A DNA stretch of 32,614 nt, taken from NCBI GenBank assembly GCA_031257535.1, contig JAIROO010000104.1, positions 1 through 32,614 of the forward strand, given 5' to 3'. This document shows positions 24,941 to 32,390 of the stretch, in pieces. The first letter of the stretch is position 1; each line of letters begins with the position of its first letter. The notes under the pieces were generated by a model that was not told where the DNA came from, made no database searches, and saw nothing but the letters and a program-made list of their open reading frames with translations. The translations under genes were made by a program, and so were the position numbers. This DNA comes from Deltaproteobacteria bacterium (lineage in GTDB: Bacteria; Desulfobacterota; Desulfarculia; Adiutricales; Adiutricaceae).

Positions 24941-25012
24941 GGGCCTTATCATGAAGGGCTTTATCATGATGGTCTTTATGATGAAAAGTTTTATCATCAA
25001 GCTCTTTATCGG
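24941..25012 (+). repeat. 15-bp tandem repeat encoding a G-L-Y-H-D pentad
   Basis: Units of 15 bp (gggccttatcatgaa, gggctttatcatgat, ggtctttatgatgaa, then two more degenerate ones). In the frame of the doubtful ORF they read GPYHE, GLYHD, GLYDE, KFYHQ, ALYR. Confidence 0.75.
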
Positions 25013-25139
25013 CTATTTTTTGTAAATATCAATTTTTTTAACTTTTAACCATTCATCTAGTTATTAAAAATAAAAAAGTACATAAAAATAAAATAATGAA
25101 CATAAAACAAATTAAAAGGGCCAAAAAAAATAAAGGGAC

Positions 25140-25173
25140 AAAAAAAGGTCCTCGACCCAGAAAGTCGAGAACC
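25140..25173 (-). terminator. Strong rho-independent terminator
   Basis: On the minus strand GGTTCTCGAC-TTTCTGG-GTCGAGGACC forms a 10-bp stem with one G-T pair, followed by seven T. It lies about 40 bp beyond the stop of the 150-residue secreted protein gene. Confidence 0.92.
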
Positions 25174-25215
25174 CTTAGAGAACCCTTTTTGAAGAATCGA
25201 CGAACTTTATTTTTA

Positions 25216-25668
25216 TTACTCGCTGAACTTTTGGATGACGGCGACAATTTTGGGCGTGTTTTCCTTGACGAGAGCTGATTCTTCAGGGGACAAGGCTAGA
25301 TAAGGCATATCGGCTGGAATTGGCGTGTCCGTCGCGCTGCCCATAATGGCCATAGGAATTTTTTCCATAATGTAGCGTAACCTGACGATGGAAATGTTGT
25401 TTTCTTTGGCGAAATTACTGGCCGTGTTCGAAAAAGTGTCGTCCAGGTCTTGGCCTTTAGGTTTTTGGGATTCGTTTTTGACCGTGGTGGCCGAGAGCTC
25501 AAAGAATTTGATATAAAGTTCAACGTCTTTTTGAGTTAAGGGCCCTTCCTTGTTTAGTTGCTCGGCAGTGATGTTGTCCAGATCTTGGGGTTGGGCGGAA
25601 AGGCCATAGGCTAAAGACAAAGTCATAGCCAAGGTTAAAACGAAAAGGCCAGTTTTTTTAAAAATCAT
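25216..25668 (-). CDS. Small exported protein of unknown function
   Basis: 150 residues. The N-terminus 'MIFKKTGLFVLTLAMTLSLAYGLSAQ' is a typical Sec signal peptide, probably cleaved after an Ala near 22-25 (LSA). The mature part is hydrophilic and mainly helical, with 'LTQKDVELYIKFFEL' and 'LALSPEESALVKENTPKIVAVIQKF'; there is no Cys and no recognised domain. The ATG is preceded by AAGGA at good spacing, and a strong terminator follows, so it is a monocistronic, well-formed gene. It is likely periplasmic. No function is proposed. Confidence 0.75.
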   Translation of the reverse strand: MIFKKTGLFVLTLAMTLSLAYGLSAQPQDLDNITAEQLNKEGPLTQKDVELYIKFFELSATTVKNESQKPKGQDLDDTFSNTASNFAKENNISIVRLRYIMEKIPMAIMGSATDTPIPADMPYLALSPEESALVKENTPKIVAVIQKFSE

Positions 25669-26122
25669 GAGATTTCCTTTACTGTTTTTTTGGGGGGGGG
25701 ACGTAAATTGGCAGGATTTAGGCCCCTAAAAATGTAAAAAAATAGAAGATTATTAATGAATTAGTAAAATATATCTAGGCGGCTTTTCCCGAGGTTCAAG
25801 GACCGACAGACTTTAAAAAAAAGGTCAAAAAGCCTTAGCCAGGCCGACTTAAGGGTAGAGCCTTTAAATAATTTTTTGGCTATAAAGTCGTTTTTTTTGG
25901 GACCAAATCGGCCAATTACCTTAGGATGACGATTTTTTTAGGCCTTAAAGCGACAAAGCCAAGGGGGTTTTGGGGGCGGATAATCGGTCAGATTATAGCC
26001 CAAAGCCTTGGAAAGTCAAATATAGCTTAAAAGGGCGTTTTTTGGGTCCTATATAGGCAGCTAGCCCTTTTTCTTCTGCGGTAAAAAGCCTTTTAGGGAA
26101 GGGGTTAAAGGGATAATTCCGC
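25669..26122. other. Gap holding the promoter region of the exported-protein gene
   Basis: About 450 bp. It includes a run of nine G (25692-25700) just upstream of the exported-protein gene and otherwise simple T/A- and G-rich sequence. No gene was recognised. Confidence 0.5.
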
Positions 26123-26254
26123 CTATTTCCCTTTATTTCGGCTAGACCAAAATATGACCCCCGCCCCCAATAAAGCGGCTCCCAAAGCCAACCAAAAGGT
26201 CGGAGCCTGACCTAAAATAGGATCGCCTCGGTAATCCCCGCGATATTTTTCCAT
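26123..26254 (-). CDS. Small single-span membrane protein, 43 residues
   Basis: Missing from the ORF track because of its length. ATG 26254 is preceded by GAGG seven bases upstream. The protein begins hydrophilic ('MEKYRGDYRGDPILGQ'), then has one membrane helix ('FWLALGAALLGAGVIFW') and ends basic ('SSRNKGK') before TAG at 26123. The hydrophobicity and positive-inside end look designed, and codon choice matches neighbouring genes. The longer minus-strand ORF in another frame (26142-26429) is judged a shadow. No family is recognised; topology would be N-out, C-in. Confidence 0.45.
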   Translation of the reverse strand: MEKYRGDYRGDPILGQAPTFWLALGAALLGAGVIFWSSRNKGK

Positions 26255-26436
26255 AAGAGACCTCAATAACCCAGCCCCGAGCGGATACCCCCCCAAAGAT
26301 TCGCCCTAAAGAAGGCGGCGTTTTTTTTCCAAGACCGCGCCAAAGAAGGCCAAAAAGAACCATTAAGCCAAAGACTCGGCTAGTGTGTATTCCCAAATAA
26401 AAGCGCCGCGAAATAGCCGGGAATTCCAAGCTAAAA

Positions 26437-26580
26437 CTACCGCTACCCCGGCTCCTTTCTCAATGAGGCGGTTGAAAAGCCTTTTCCGACCCCTAGAGCC
26501 CAAAAAACGCGCTATAAGCCAGCCGCGATATAATGACCGCCGCGGCGTAACGCCAGCTCAGGCGCTTACCGGGGACAGCT
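26437..26580 (+). ncRNA. Possible divergent, degraded relative of the HEARO-like repeat
   Basis: The stretch starts AACTACCGCTACCC, identical over 14 bases to the start of the repeats at 15625 and 32391. It continues in the same order with a CCG...CGG stem, a short stem (CTC-AAT-GAG) leading to GGTTG, later ATAATGACCGCC, CTCAGG and GCGCTTACCG, words also found in the right-edge copy in that order. Middle parts differ. It directly precedes the compositionally foreign ABC-F segment. This is pattern matching by eye and needs a covariance-model test. Confidence 0.25.
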
Positions 26581-26599
26581 GAAATATAATTTGACGCGG

Positions 26600-26982
26600 G
26601 AGCGGCTGTCCACCTGAAAATGATAAACAAAAGGCGGCGTGATTTACGTAAAGAATACCGGCTGCCGCGCCCTGCGGTAAAGACTGACGATGCCAGCGTC
26701 CCAGTTTACTCAGCGCCAGGCTGAGTGTTATATTATCTGAAAGCTTCCGGCGGAAAGAAACTCCAGACGTCTCCAGACTGTTTACAGGACATTCGCGTAT
26801 AAGGCTGGTCGCGCAAAGATAGAGAGATTCAATGAAAACAGCTGAGCTCGCGTAAATCAGCGGAAATACTGAAAAGCCCGCCCTCGGGAAACCGTCGCGG
26901 CCTTTTCGCGGTCATTTCTTTTCTGCCGCCGCGGCGGTCTTTAAGCCTTTTTTTTTAAGGCTCCGCGGCTGAGAGCTCGGCC
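26600..26982 (+). promoter_or_regulatory. Attenuator-like leader of the ABC-F gene
   Basis: A long 5' leader of the same foreign composition as the gene. It contains a tiny ORF at 26832-26855 ('MKTAELA', stop TAA), then a GC-rich palindrome (CCGCCGCGGCGG, 26926-26937) followed by nine T (26948-26956). These T are themselves part of an alternative AGCCTT/AAGGCT stem next to another CCGCGG. Terminator plus alternative stem after a short leader peptide is the layout known for antibiotic-induced ABC-F genes. No experiment is implied; the leader ORF has only a weak ribosome site. Confidence 0.45.
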
Positions 26983-28461
26983 ATGCCGTCAATTATCATC
27001 AAAAATCTCTCCTTCGGGTACGGGGGCTTTCCCCTTCTTTTTGACAATGTCAGTCTCAACCTTGACAGCTCCTGGAAGCTGGGCCTAGCCGGCCGCAACG
27101 GCCGAGGCAAGACCACTTTCTTCAAAATCCTGGAGGGAAAGCTCCCTTACACAGGAACAGTTTCCTCCCCTCTTCCTTGCCGTTATTTCCCTTGCCAAGT
27201 TATCAGACCGGAAAAAAACGCGTACTTCCTCATAGAAAGCCTGGGAAGCGACGCTTTGGCCTTTCAGCTGGAGCGGGAAGCGTCTCTTTTAAAGCTAAGT
27301 GTCTCCGCCTTAAAAAGGCCTCTTAATGAGTTGAGCGGAGGGGAGCTGACCAAGGCCCTGCTGGCGGCTCTTTTTCTGGAAGAAGATATTTTTCCGCTCA
27401 TAGACGAGCCCACCCAGCGCCTGGACGTTTACGGTAGAAAGTCCCTGTGGGATTACCTTTCCGCGAAAAAGGGCTTTTTCCTGGTCTCCCACGACCGGGC
27501 CCTTCTGGACCAAGCCTCAGATCACACTCTGTATATAAACAGGCAGGGAATTGATCTGGAGAAAGGAAATTTCAGTTCTTATCTGGCCAACAGGGAGATG
27601 AGAGAAAAGGATGAAGAGCGGAGGGAAGAAAAACTCAGAAAAGACATACAAAGACTTAAAAACGCGTCAGAAAAAGCCGGGCGCTGGGGAGACATGACGG
27701 AAAAAGAGAAAAAAGGAAACGGCCCTGTTGACAGAGGCTTTATCGGGCGTAAAGCCACCAAAGCCAAAAAGCGCGCCAAAAACATTGAGCAGAGGCGGCA
27801 GAAAGCTCTCGTGGAAAAGCGCGCCCTCATAAGAAACACGGAAGAGAGCGGGCGGCTCAGCATGGCGCCCCTTACGTATCACGGAAAACCACTCGCTTAC
27901 GGAAATGACCTCACCCTGGGGTACAGCGGGGCGCCTGTCGTAAGGGGCCTTTCTTTTTCCTTAAGCCCTGGCTCAGTCCTGGCCGTAAAAGGGCCCAACG
28001 GGTCCGGTAAAACCCTTTTCTTAAAGCTCCTCTCGGGCAAGGCGGAGGTTCTGGCTCTAGAGGGAGATTTCCATATGGCCCCGGGAGTCACGATCTCATA
28101 CGTCCCCCAAAAGCCTGAGGCTCAGGACATTACCCTTAAAGAGTTCTCTCTTTCCATGGGGGCGGATCACACCAGGTTTATGACATTTCTGAGCCGCCTT
28201 GGCTTTGAAAAAAGCCAGTTTGGGGCCCGTGTAAGCGGCCTCAGCCAGGGCCAGCTCAAAAAAGCGTATCTCGCGCTGAGCATCGCGTCCTCCGCCCATT
28301 TATACGTCTGGGATGAGCCATTAAGCTGGGTTGATATCCAGTCCAGAATGGACATTGAAAAACTCATCTTGGAATGCCGCCCCACGCTTGTGGCGGTTGA
28401 GCACGATCACGCCTTTCTGGAAAAAGTGGCTGACGATACGCTTGACTTTGGCCGCCTGTAA
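26983..28461 (+). CDS. Lsa-like ABC-F ribosomal protection ATPase
   Basis: A 492-residue cytoplasmic protein with two ABC domains and no membrane part. It resembles Lsa-type ABC-F proteins, which displace lincosamides, streptogramin A and pleuromutilins from the 50S subunit. Similar blocks include 'SWKLGLAGRNGRGKTTF' (Walker A 37-44), 'NELSGGELTKALLAALFLEE' and 'FPLIDEPTQRLD' (Walker B, 137-148), 'FFLVSHDRALLDQASDH', then the charged inter-domain linker with 'GRKATKAKKRAKNIEQRRQ'. The second Walker A is at 337-344 ('GPNGSGKT'), with 'VSGLSQGQLKKAYLAL' and 'YVWDEPLSWVD'. The usual DEPTNHLD is DEPTQRLD in domain 1. Codon use and the CTG/GCC-rich base composition differ sharply from the neighbours, including the flanking non-coding DNA, which suggests recent transfer, probably from a Gram-positive or other gut bacterium. 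Confidence 0.88.
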   Translation: MPSIIIKNLSFGYGGFPLLFDNVSLNLDSSWKLGLAGRNGRGKTTFFKILEGKLPYTGTVSSPLPCRYFPCQVIRPEKNAYFLIESLGSDALAFQLEREASLLKLSVSALKRPLNELSGGELTKALLAALFLEEDIFPLIDEPTQRLDVYGRKSLWDYLSAKKGFFLVSHDRALLDQASDHTLYINRQGIDLEKGNFSSYLANREMREKDEERREEKLRKDIQRLKNASEKAGRWGDMTEKEKKGNGPVDRGFIGRKATKAKKRAKNIEQRRQKALVEKRALIRNTEESGRLSMAPLTYHGKPLAYGNDLTLGYSGAPVVRGLSFSLSPGSVLAVKGPNGSGKTLFLKLLSGKAEVLALEGDFHMAPGVTISYVPQKPEAQDITLKEFSLSMGADHTRFMTFLSRLGFEKSQFGARVSGLSQGQLKKAYLALSIASSAHLYVWDEPLSWVDIQSRMDIEKLILECRPTLVAVEHDHAFLEKVADDTLDFGRL

Positions 28462-29030
28462 AAAGGCCCCTGAGAGGGCGAAGCGCGCTGAGAGAGGGCG
28501 GGAGCGGTCTGAGTGAGCTGCCGTTGACAGGGAGGCGCGCCTTATACGGAGAGAATATTTTTTGGGGAATACCGCGGGCAGTAAGCGCGCGCCCTTCTCT
28601 CCGAAAGAGAGGCAAGAGGTAGTCGCGCTGAAAGGAAGGCCCTAAGGACAGTCAAAATCCGCGGTTAAAGGGGCCAGTCTGAAGCTGAGAGCCCGGAGGG
28701 GAAGAGCGGGGGTGGTTTAATTTGGTATTTTTTAGATGTCATAAATACAAAAAAAATGGGAGCGTTACCAATGTGTATTATATCAAACATACTAAAACTA
28801 AAGCTTAGCTGACGACTTATTTTTCGCCGCCAAAAATAAACCGACTTGATAGGTAGCCAGATGTATTAACAACCAAATTTCCTTAAAACGCCAGACAAAT
28901 GGCGAAGCCTTAGCTTATCTCAAAGAGACGTTTGAGTTATATTTCGAATTATTAAAGCTATTTATAGACTATATTATATTTATAATTATTAAAATAACGT
29001 TTATAGATAAATAACGCCATTTTTTAAATC
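28462..29030. other. Gap after the ABC-F gene, with a composition switch
   Basis: To about 28720 the DNA keeps the GC-rich character of the ABC-F segment; beyond it turns AT-rich like the rest of the window. No gene and no IS end was recognised. The switch near 28720 is a candidate right border of the acquired segment. Confidence 0.5.
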
Positions 29031-29798
29031 TTAACTAAGCCTTTCCTTAGAAAAATTTATAGTCACGGTCATATTCATCTCCTTTAAAGGCGGGGGAGCG
29101 AAAGGCGACGAATTTTTTACGGCCATTATGGCGTATTGGTCGAGAATCTCGTGGCCAGAGCTTTCGACCACTTTTATTGACCCAGCTAAAACGCTCCCGT
29201 CTTGGGTCACCGTAAAGTTGATCCTAGGTTTACCGCTCCAATAATTTATTTTGGCCTCAGTTGGATAAACTAGGTGCCGGTTTAAGTGGCGACCCAATTC
29301 GGAGAGATATTTTCTAGTTTGCTCGGTATTTTTTGGCGCGTTTAAACTTTTAGCGGTTCTATTTTTCTGGCCTTGCTCAGCTTTGGGCTTAGGTTTGGGC
29401 TTAGGCTTGGGTTTGGGCGGCGGCGGTAAAGGCAGCTTTTCCGGCTCAGGAGTTATAACTTCGTCTTCCAGTTTTTCTGGTTCAGGTTCAGGCTCCGGCG
29501 GCAGCGGCATAGCCACTGGCTCTGGTTCCGGCTCAGGTGGTTTTACCTCTTCCTCTTCGATTAACTGGTCGGCCTCTTCTTGACGGTCGCTGAGCAGGCC
29601 CATGATGTCCAAGTTCAAAAGCTCAGGCTGCATGCCCTGAAACTCGGTTGAGAACGATAGGCCTACAATTCCCCAAATACAAACAAAAAACATACAATGG
29701 AAGAATAATGAATGAAGTAAAGCCGCTTTCAAAGATAAAGTTAAACTTTGAATGCGCTTAATCAAGTTCAAAATATGTTTAAATTTAAGCTTGGTCAT
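29031..29798 (-). CDS. tonB: TonB-family energy transducer
   Basis: A 255-residue inner-membrane protein that transmits proton-motive force to outer-membrane receptors. It has an N-terminal helix (~27-49), then a Pro/Glu-rich and Pro/Lys-rich rigid stretch (~85-143, with 'PPEPEPEP' and repeated KP). The C-terminal TonB domain (~158-255) contains 'YPTEAKINYWSGKPRINFTV', 'DGSVLAGSIKVVESSGHEILDQYAIMAV' and 'FAPPP'. The first ~25 residues before the helix are longer than usual and contain several basic residues. ExbB/ExbD genes are not adjacent; they must be elsewhere. A specific client cannot be assigned. Confidence 0.88.
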   Translation of the reverse strand: MTKLKFKHILNLIKRIQSLTLSLKAALLHSLFFHCMFFVCIWGIVGLSFSTEFQGMQPELLNLDIMGLLSDRQEEADQLIEEEEVKPPEPEPEPVAMPLPPEPEPEPEKLEDEVITPEPEKLPLPPPPKPKPKPKPKPKAEQGQKNRTAKSLNAPKNTEQTRKYLSELGRHLNRHLVYPTEAKINYWSGKPRINFTVTQDGSVLAGSIKVVESSGHEILDQYAIMAVKNSSPFAPPPLKEMNMTVTINFSKERLS

Positions 29799-30224
29799 TT
29801 TACAAAATCAATGCTCCTCGCCTAAAATACTGGAGCGCGAAAAATAAATAAAACAAAAGTAGGATAAGTCATTATATTTTTATTTCATTATTATGACTGA
29901 ATATAAACATTTATTAAAGTCCATATTTAAACTTTAACATTATTATATGCTTATATTTTCATTTATATTAGTTAAATACAGCGATTGTAAAAATTTTAGC
30001 TAAAATCAAGTCGTCAGAGGGTGGACTTATAGGCGTAATTTTTTGAGACGCTTTTTGTCTTCTTAATAAACCGCCGCGTCCTCTTTGGCTTAAACCAAAA
30101 AATTGCTCAACAAAGGCCGTCCGGTAAAACTCCCAAAACCAAAAAGTTCGGCTTTTCCATCTTTTGGCGGATGGAAAATAGATCTTTTATTACCGTCATC
30201 ACCCCAACTTAAGGAGAGGTAACC

Positions 30225-30308
30225 ATGGATTTTTTTACTTTCTACAAAGATAACGCCATCGGACTTTATGTTTTCCAACTGACGCGGCCGAGGGATCATG
30301 TTAATTAA
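30225..30308 (+). CDS. 27-residue ORF with strong ribosome site
   Basis: ATG 30225 is preceded by GGAGAGG at about five bases, the best Shine-Dalgarno in this stretch. The peptide 'MDFFTFYKDNAIGLYVFQ' ends at TAA 30306. The stop overlaps the ATG (30298) of the next ORF, so translational coupling is possible. It may be a leader peptide or the first part of a frameshifted gene. Unrecognised. Confidence 0.3.
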   Translation: MDFFTFYKDNAIGLYVFQLTRPRDHVN

Positions 30309-30534
30309 AATTATCTATACACAGTCGAGTTTTTTTAGAACTGAAGATCCTGAAATTGTTCGAAACCAATTCTCTAAATTAATTTTCCATGACAAAAAAA
30401 AGGTATTTCGTTTCTTATTTACCTTTTTCGTTATGTGGGCTATGTTATCACAAGTAAAATCTCCCTGTCAAGACGGTGACGACGCGGGGCGAAAGGCCAG
30501 CGATTTTCAATTTGGCGGAAAACCTGAAAAATGA
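30298..30534 (+). CDS. Hypothetical 78-residue protein with one hydrophobic helix
   Basis: Starts at an ATG that overlaps the preceding short ORF and has a weak GAGGG site four bases away. One hydrophobic segment ('FRFLFTFFVMWAMLSQV', about 37-53) lies between basic and acidic ends. No family is recognised. It could equally be the frameshifted continuation of the upstream 27-residue ORF. Confidence 0.3.
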   Translation: MLIKIIYTQSSFFRTEDPEIVRNQFSKLIFHDKKKVFRFLFTFFVMWAMLSQVKSPCQDGDDAGRKASDFQFGGKPEK

Positions 30535-31133
30535 GCCTAACCGCGACTCCTTAGGCCCATTTGGCCAAATGCGTTATGCTCCCGCCCAAATCTGATTATT
30601 CTTTAGGCCTTAATTTTTAGCTAAATCATCACGGCGATCGGTTAACCTATTATCTTGAGTTCATATTTCTGGCCGACCTCAAAAGGCGGCGCCAAATATG
30701 GCCCGCTTTAGAAGAAGCCAAAATTAGAATGGCCGTTATTTAGTCGTCTATTTGTAGCGACTACAGATTACCGTTTGTAAATCGTCTTGTTGATAGGCAA
30801 TCAACCGCTAGGGCAATCAAAAAAACGTTGACTTTAGGCCAAGAAAATGGTAAAAATATATTGGCTTAAATCTTTTTACCTTATTATCTTATTTTTTCAT
30901 TATTATTGTACTATTTTACTATTTAAATATATTTAAGCTATCTATCAGTCACTATACTCTAATAATTATCTTTAAAAATTCTTTGAAATCAACAAAAATT
31001 TTACAATAATAAAACTAATTTAGTTACTTATATATTTTTGTTTTTAATATTACAATTTTCAATAAATATATGTTATAATAATTACCTATTCATAGAACTT
31101 TTAAATTACAAAAGGATTAATAAATTCTGGCCT

Positions 31134-32283
31134 ATGTCCAAAGTCACAGTCACAGTTTCGCCAGAAATTTGGCGATGGGTTTTAGCCACTGTAAATTTGC
31201 CAGACTCCGACCAAGAGCAAATCAAAAAATGGTTGAACAATGAGGAAAAGCTGGCTCTTAGCGCTCTGGAAAAATTCAGCCAAAAGACCCATATCCCTTT
31301 TGGGTACTTTTTTCTCAATAAACCTCCGCGCGAAAAAAGCGAATTGTTTAGTTATAGGACGGTAAGTAGCCAAAACAATTTAACTCCGAGCCGCGACCTT
31401 TATGATACTTTTCATCAGATGGAGAATATTCAAGATTGGACCCGCGAATACATAACCGATAATGGTGGAGAAAAAAATCCTTTTGTTGGCTCGATTGACC
31501 AAAAAGACTCCGTAATTGACCTAACCACTAAAATTCGACAAATTTTAGATTTAGACGCGAGGTGGTACATAAAGTCTAAGGATATTCCTGACTCTTTCAA
31601 TATTCTGAGAGACAAAATAAGCTCCACTGGCGTTATCTTTATGATGAACGGCGTAGTTGGCGACGACAATCATCGTCAGCTTAATGTCGCGGAATTTCGC
31701 GCTTTTACGCTCAAAGACGACTACGCTCCCCTGATCTTCATAAATTCCATGGATTCAAAAGGTGGTCAGCTATTTTCTCTCCTCCACGAGTTCGTTCATG
31801 TTGGCCTAAATACCTACTGCCTCTTTAATCTCGGACCTTTTTTGGCGAAGGTAAATTCTCTAGAAACTCTTTGTAACGCCGTGGCCACTGAGATCCTAGT
31901 TCCCAGCGACGTTTTCAAGAAAAAATGGCGAGATTCCACTTTTGAAATGAAAGACAAGAGCGACGCGCTGAGCCGTTACTTTAAATGTAGTCAAGAGCTA
32001 ATCGCCCGTCGGGCTCTAGATTTTGGTTTCCTTAAAATCGCAGATTATTTAACAATTATTAATATTTACCTCAATTTTAATCAAAAAAAAAAAAAAAAAA
32101 AATAAAAGTATTGTTAACTATTATAAAACTCTTTTATCCCGCCTTGACAATCGGTTTTTACTCGCCTTAGACTCAAGCGTTAATGAAAATAAAACGCTAT
32201 ATACTGACGCGTTTAGGCTGACCAGCACTAATAGAGTGACATTTGATAAAGTTGTCAGGTTAGCGCGAGGCGAGGAGAATTGA
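31134..32283 (+). pseudogene. ImmA/IrrE-family metallopeptidase, frame broken by a 20-A run
   Basis: A zinc peptidase of the ImmA/IrrE family, usually linked to degradation of an XRE-type repressor or to toxin-antitoxin loci. The start is ATG 31134 ('MSKVTVTVSPEIWRWVL'); the listed upstream residues are AT-rich and unlikely to be translated. Features are an N-terminal helical part with 'HIPFGYFFLNKPP', the metal motif 'HEFVH' and a downstream Glu in 'ETLCNAVATEILVP'. The ORF ends in a lysine run encoded by A20 (32083-32102). After the run, another frame continues with the family's C-terminal end: 'SIVNYYKTLLSRLDNRFLLALD', 'TLYTDAFRLT' and 'VTFDKVVRLARG', stop TGA 32281. One A fewer would restore one ~380-residue protein, the normal length. 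No XRE repressor or DUF4411 partner gene is next to it. Confidence 0.82.
32083..32102 (+). repeat. Homopolymer of 20 A within the ImmA/IrrE gene
   Basis: The run lies in the coding region at the exact point where the frame changes. Such runs slip during replication, transcription or sequencing, so length differences could switch the reading frame. Confidence 0.9.
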
Positions 32284-32390
32284 GTTCGGGGAAAAAAGCT
32301 TTTTTATGGACGCCAGAGCTTTCATAAAGCGCGTTTTTTTGGGATAATCCGCACGTTAAAAACATTTATAAATTTTTCGAAAATCCTTAG

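Larger units (their letters stand above)
24342..25139. other. AT-rich stretch with one doubtful ORF
   Basis: About 800 bp. The only ORF is 24866-25048 (60 residues), which spans the inverted repeat at 24871 and the 15-bp repeat array. It has no ribosome site and I do not call it a gene. The TGTGTT-GG-AACACA dyad near 24755 followed by a run of A could be a minus-to-plus ambiguous hairpin. Confidence 0.5.
29799..31133. other. 1.3-kb stretch with only doubtful small ORFs
   Basis: Mostly AT-rich. It includes a 9-bp inverted repeat (TTTTCCATC/GATGGAAAA, 30153-30178), the short ORF pair listed next and a non-open region around 30540-30860 that has a gene-like base composition but many stops and may be an old pseudogene. 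The 69-residue minus-strand ORF (30090-30299) overlaps the short ORF pair and is not supported. Confidence 0.5.

Noticed and set aside
24866-25048. 60-residue ORF with pentad repeats as a real gene
   Set aside because: No ribosome site, and the start lies in an inverted repeat. Reported only as repeat structure.
26142-26429. 95-residue minus-strand ORF
   Set aside because: Overlaps, in another frame, the better-supported 43-residue gene. Composition is Gly/Arg-rich without a pattern.
30090-30299. 69-residue minus-strand ORF
   Set aside because: No ribosome site, antisense to a stretch with a strong plus-strand Shine-Dalgarno, and no recognised domain.
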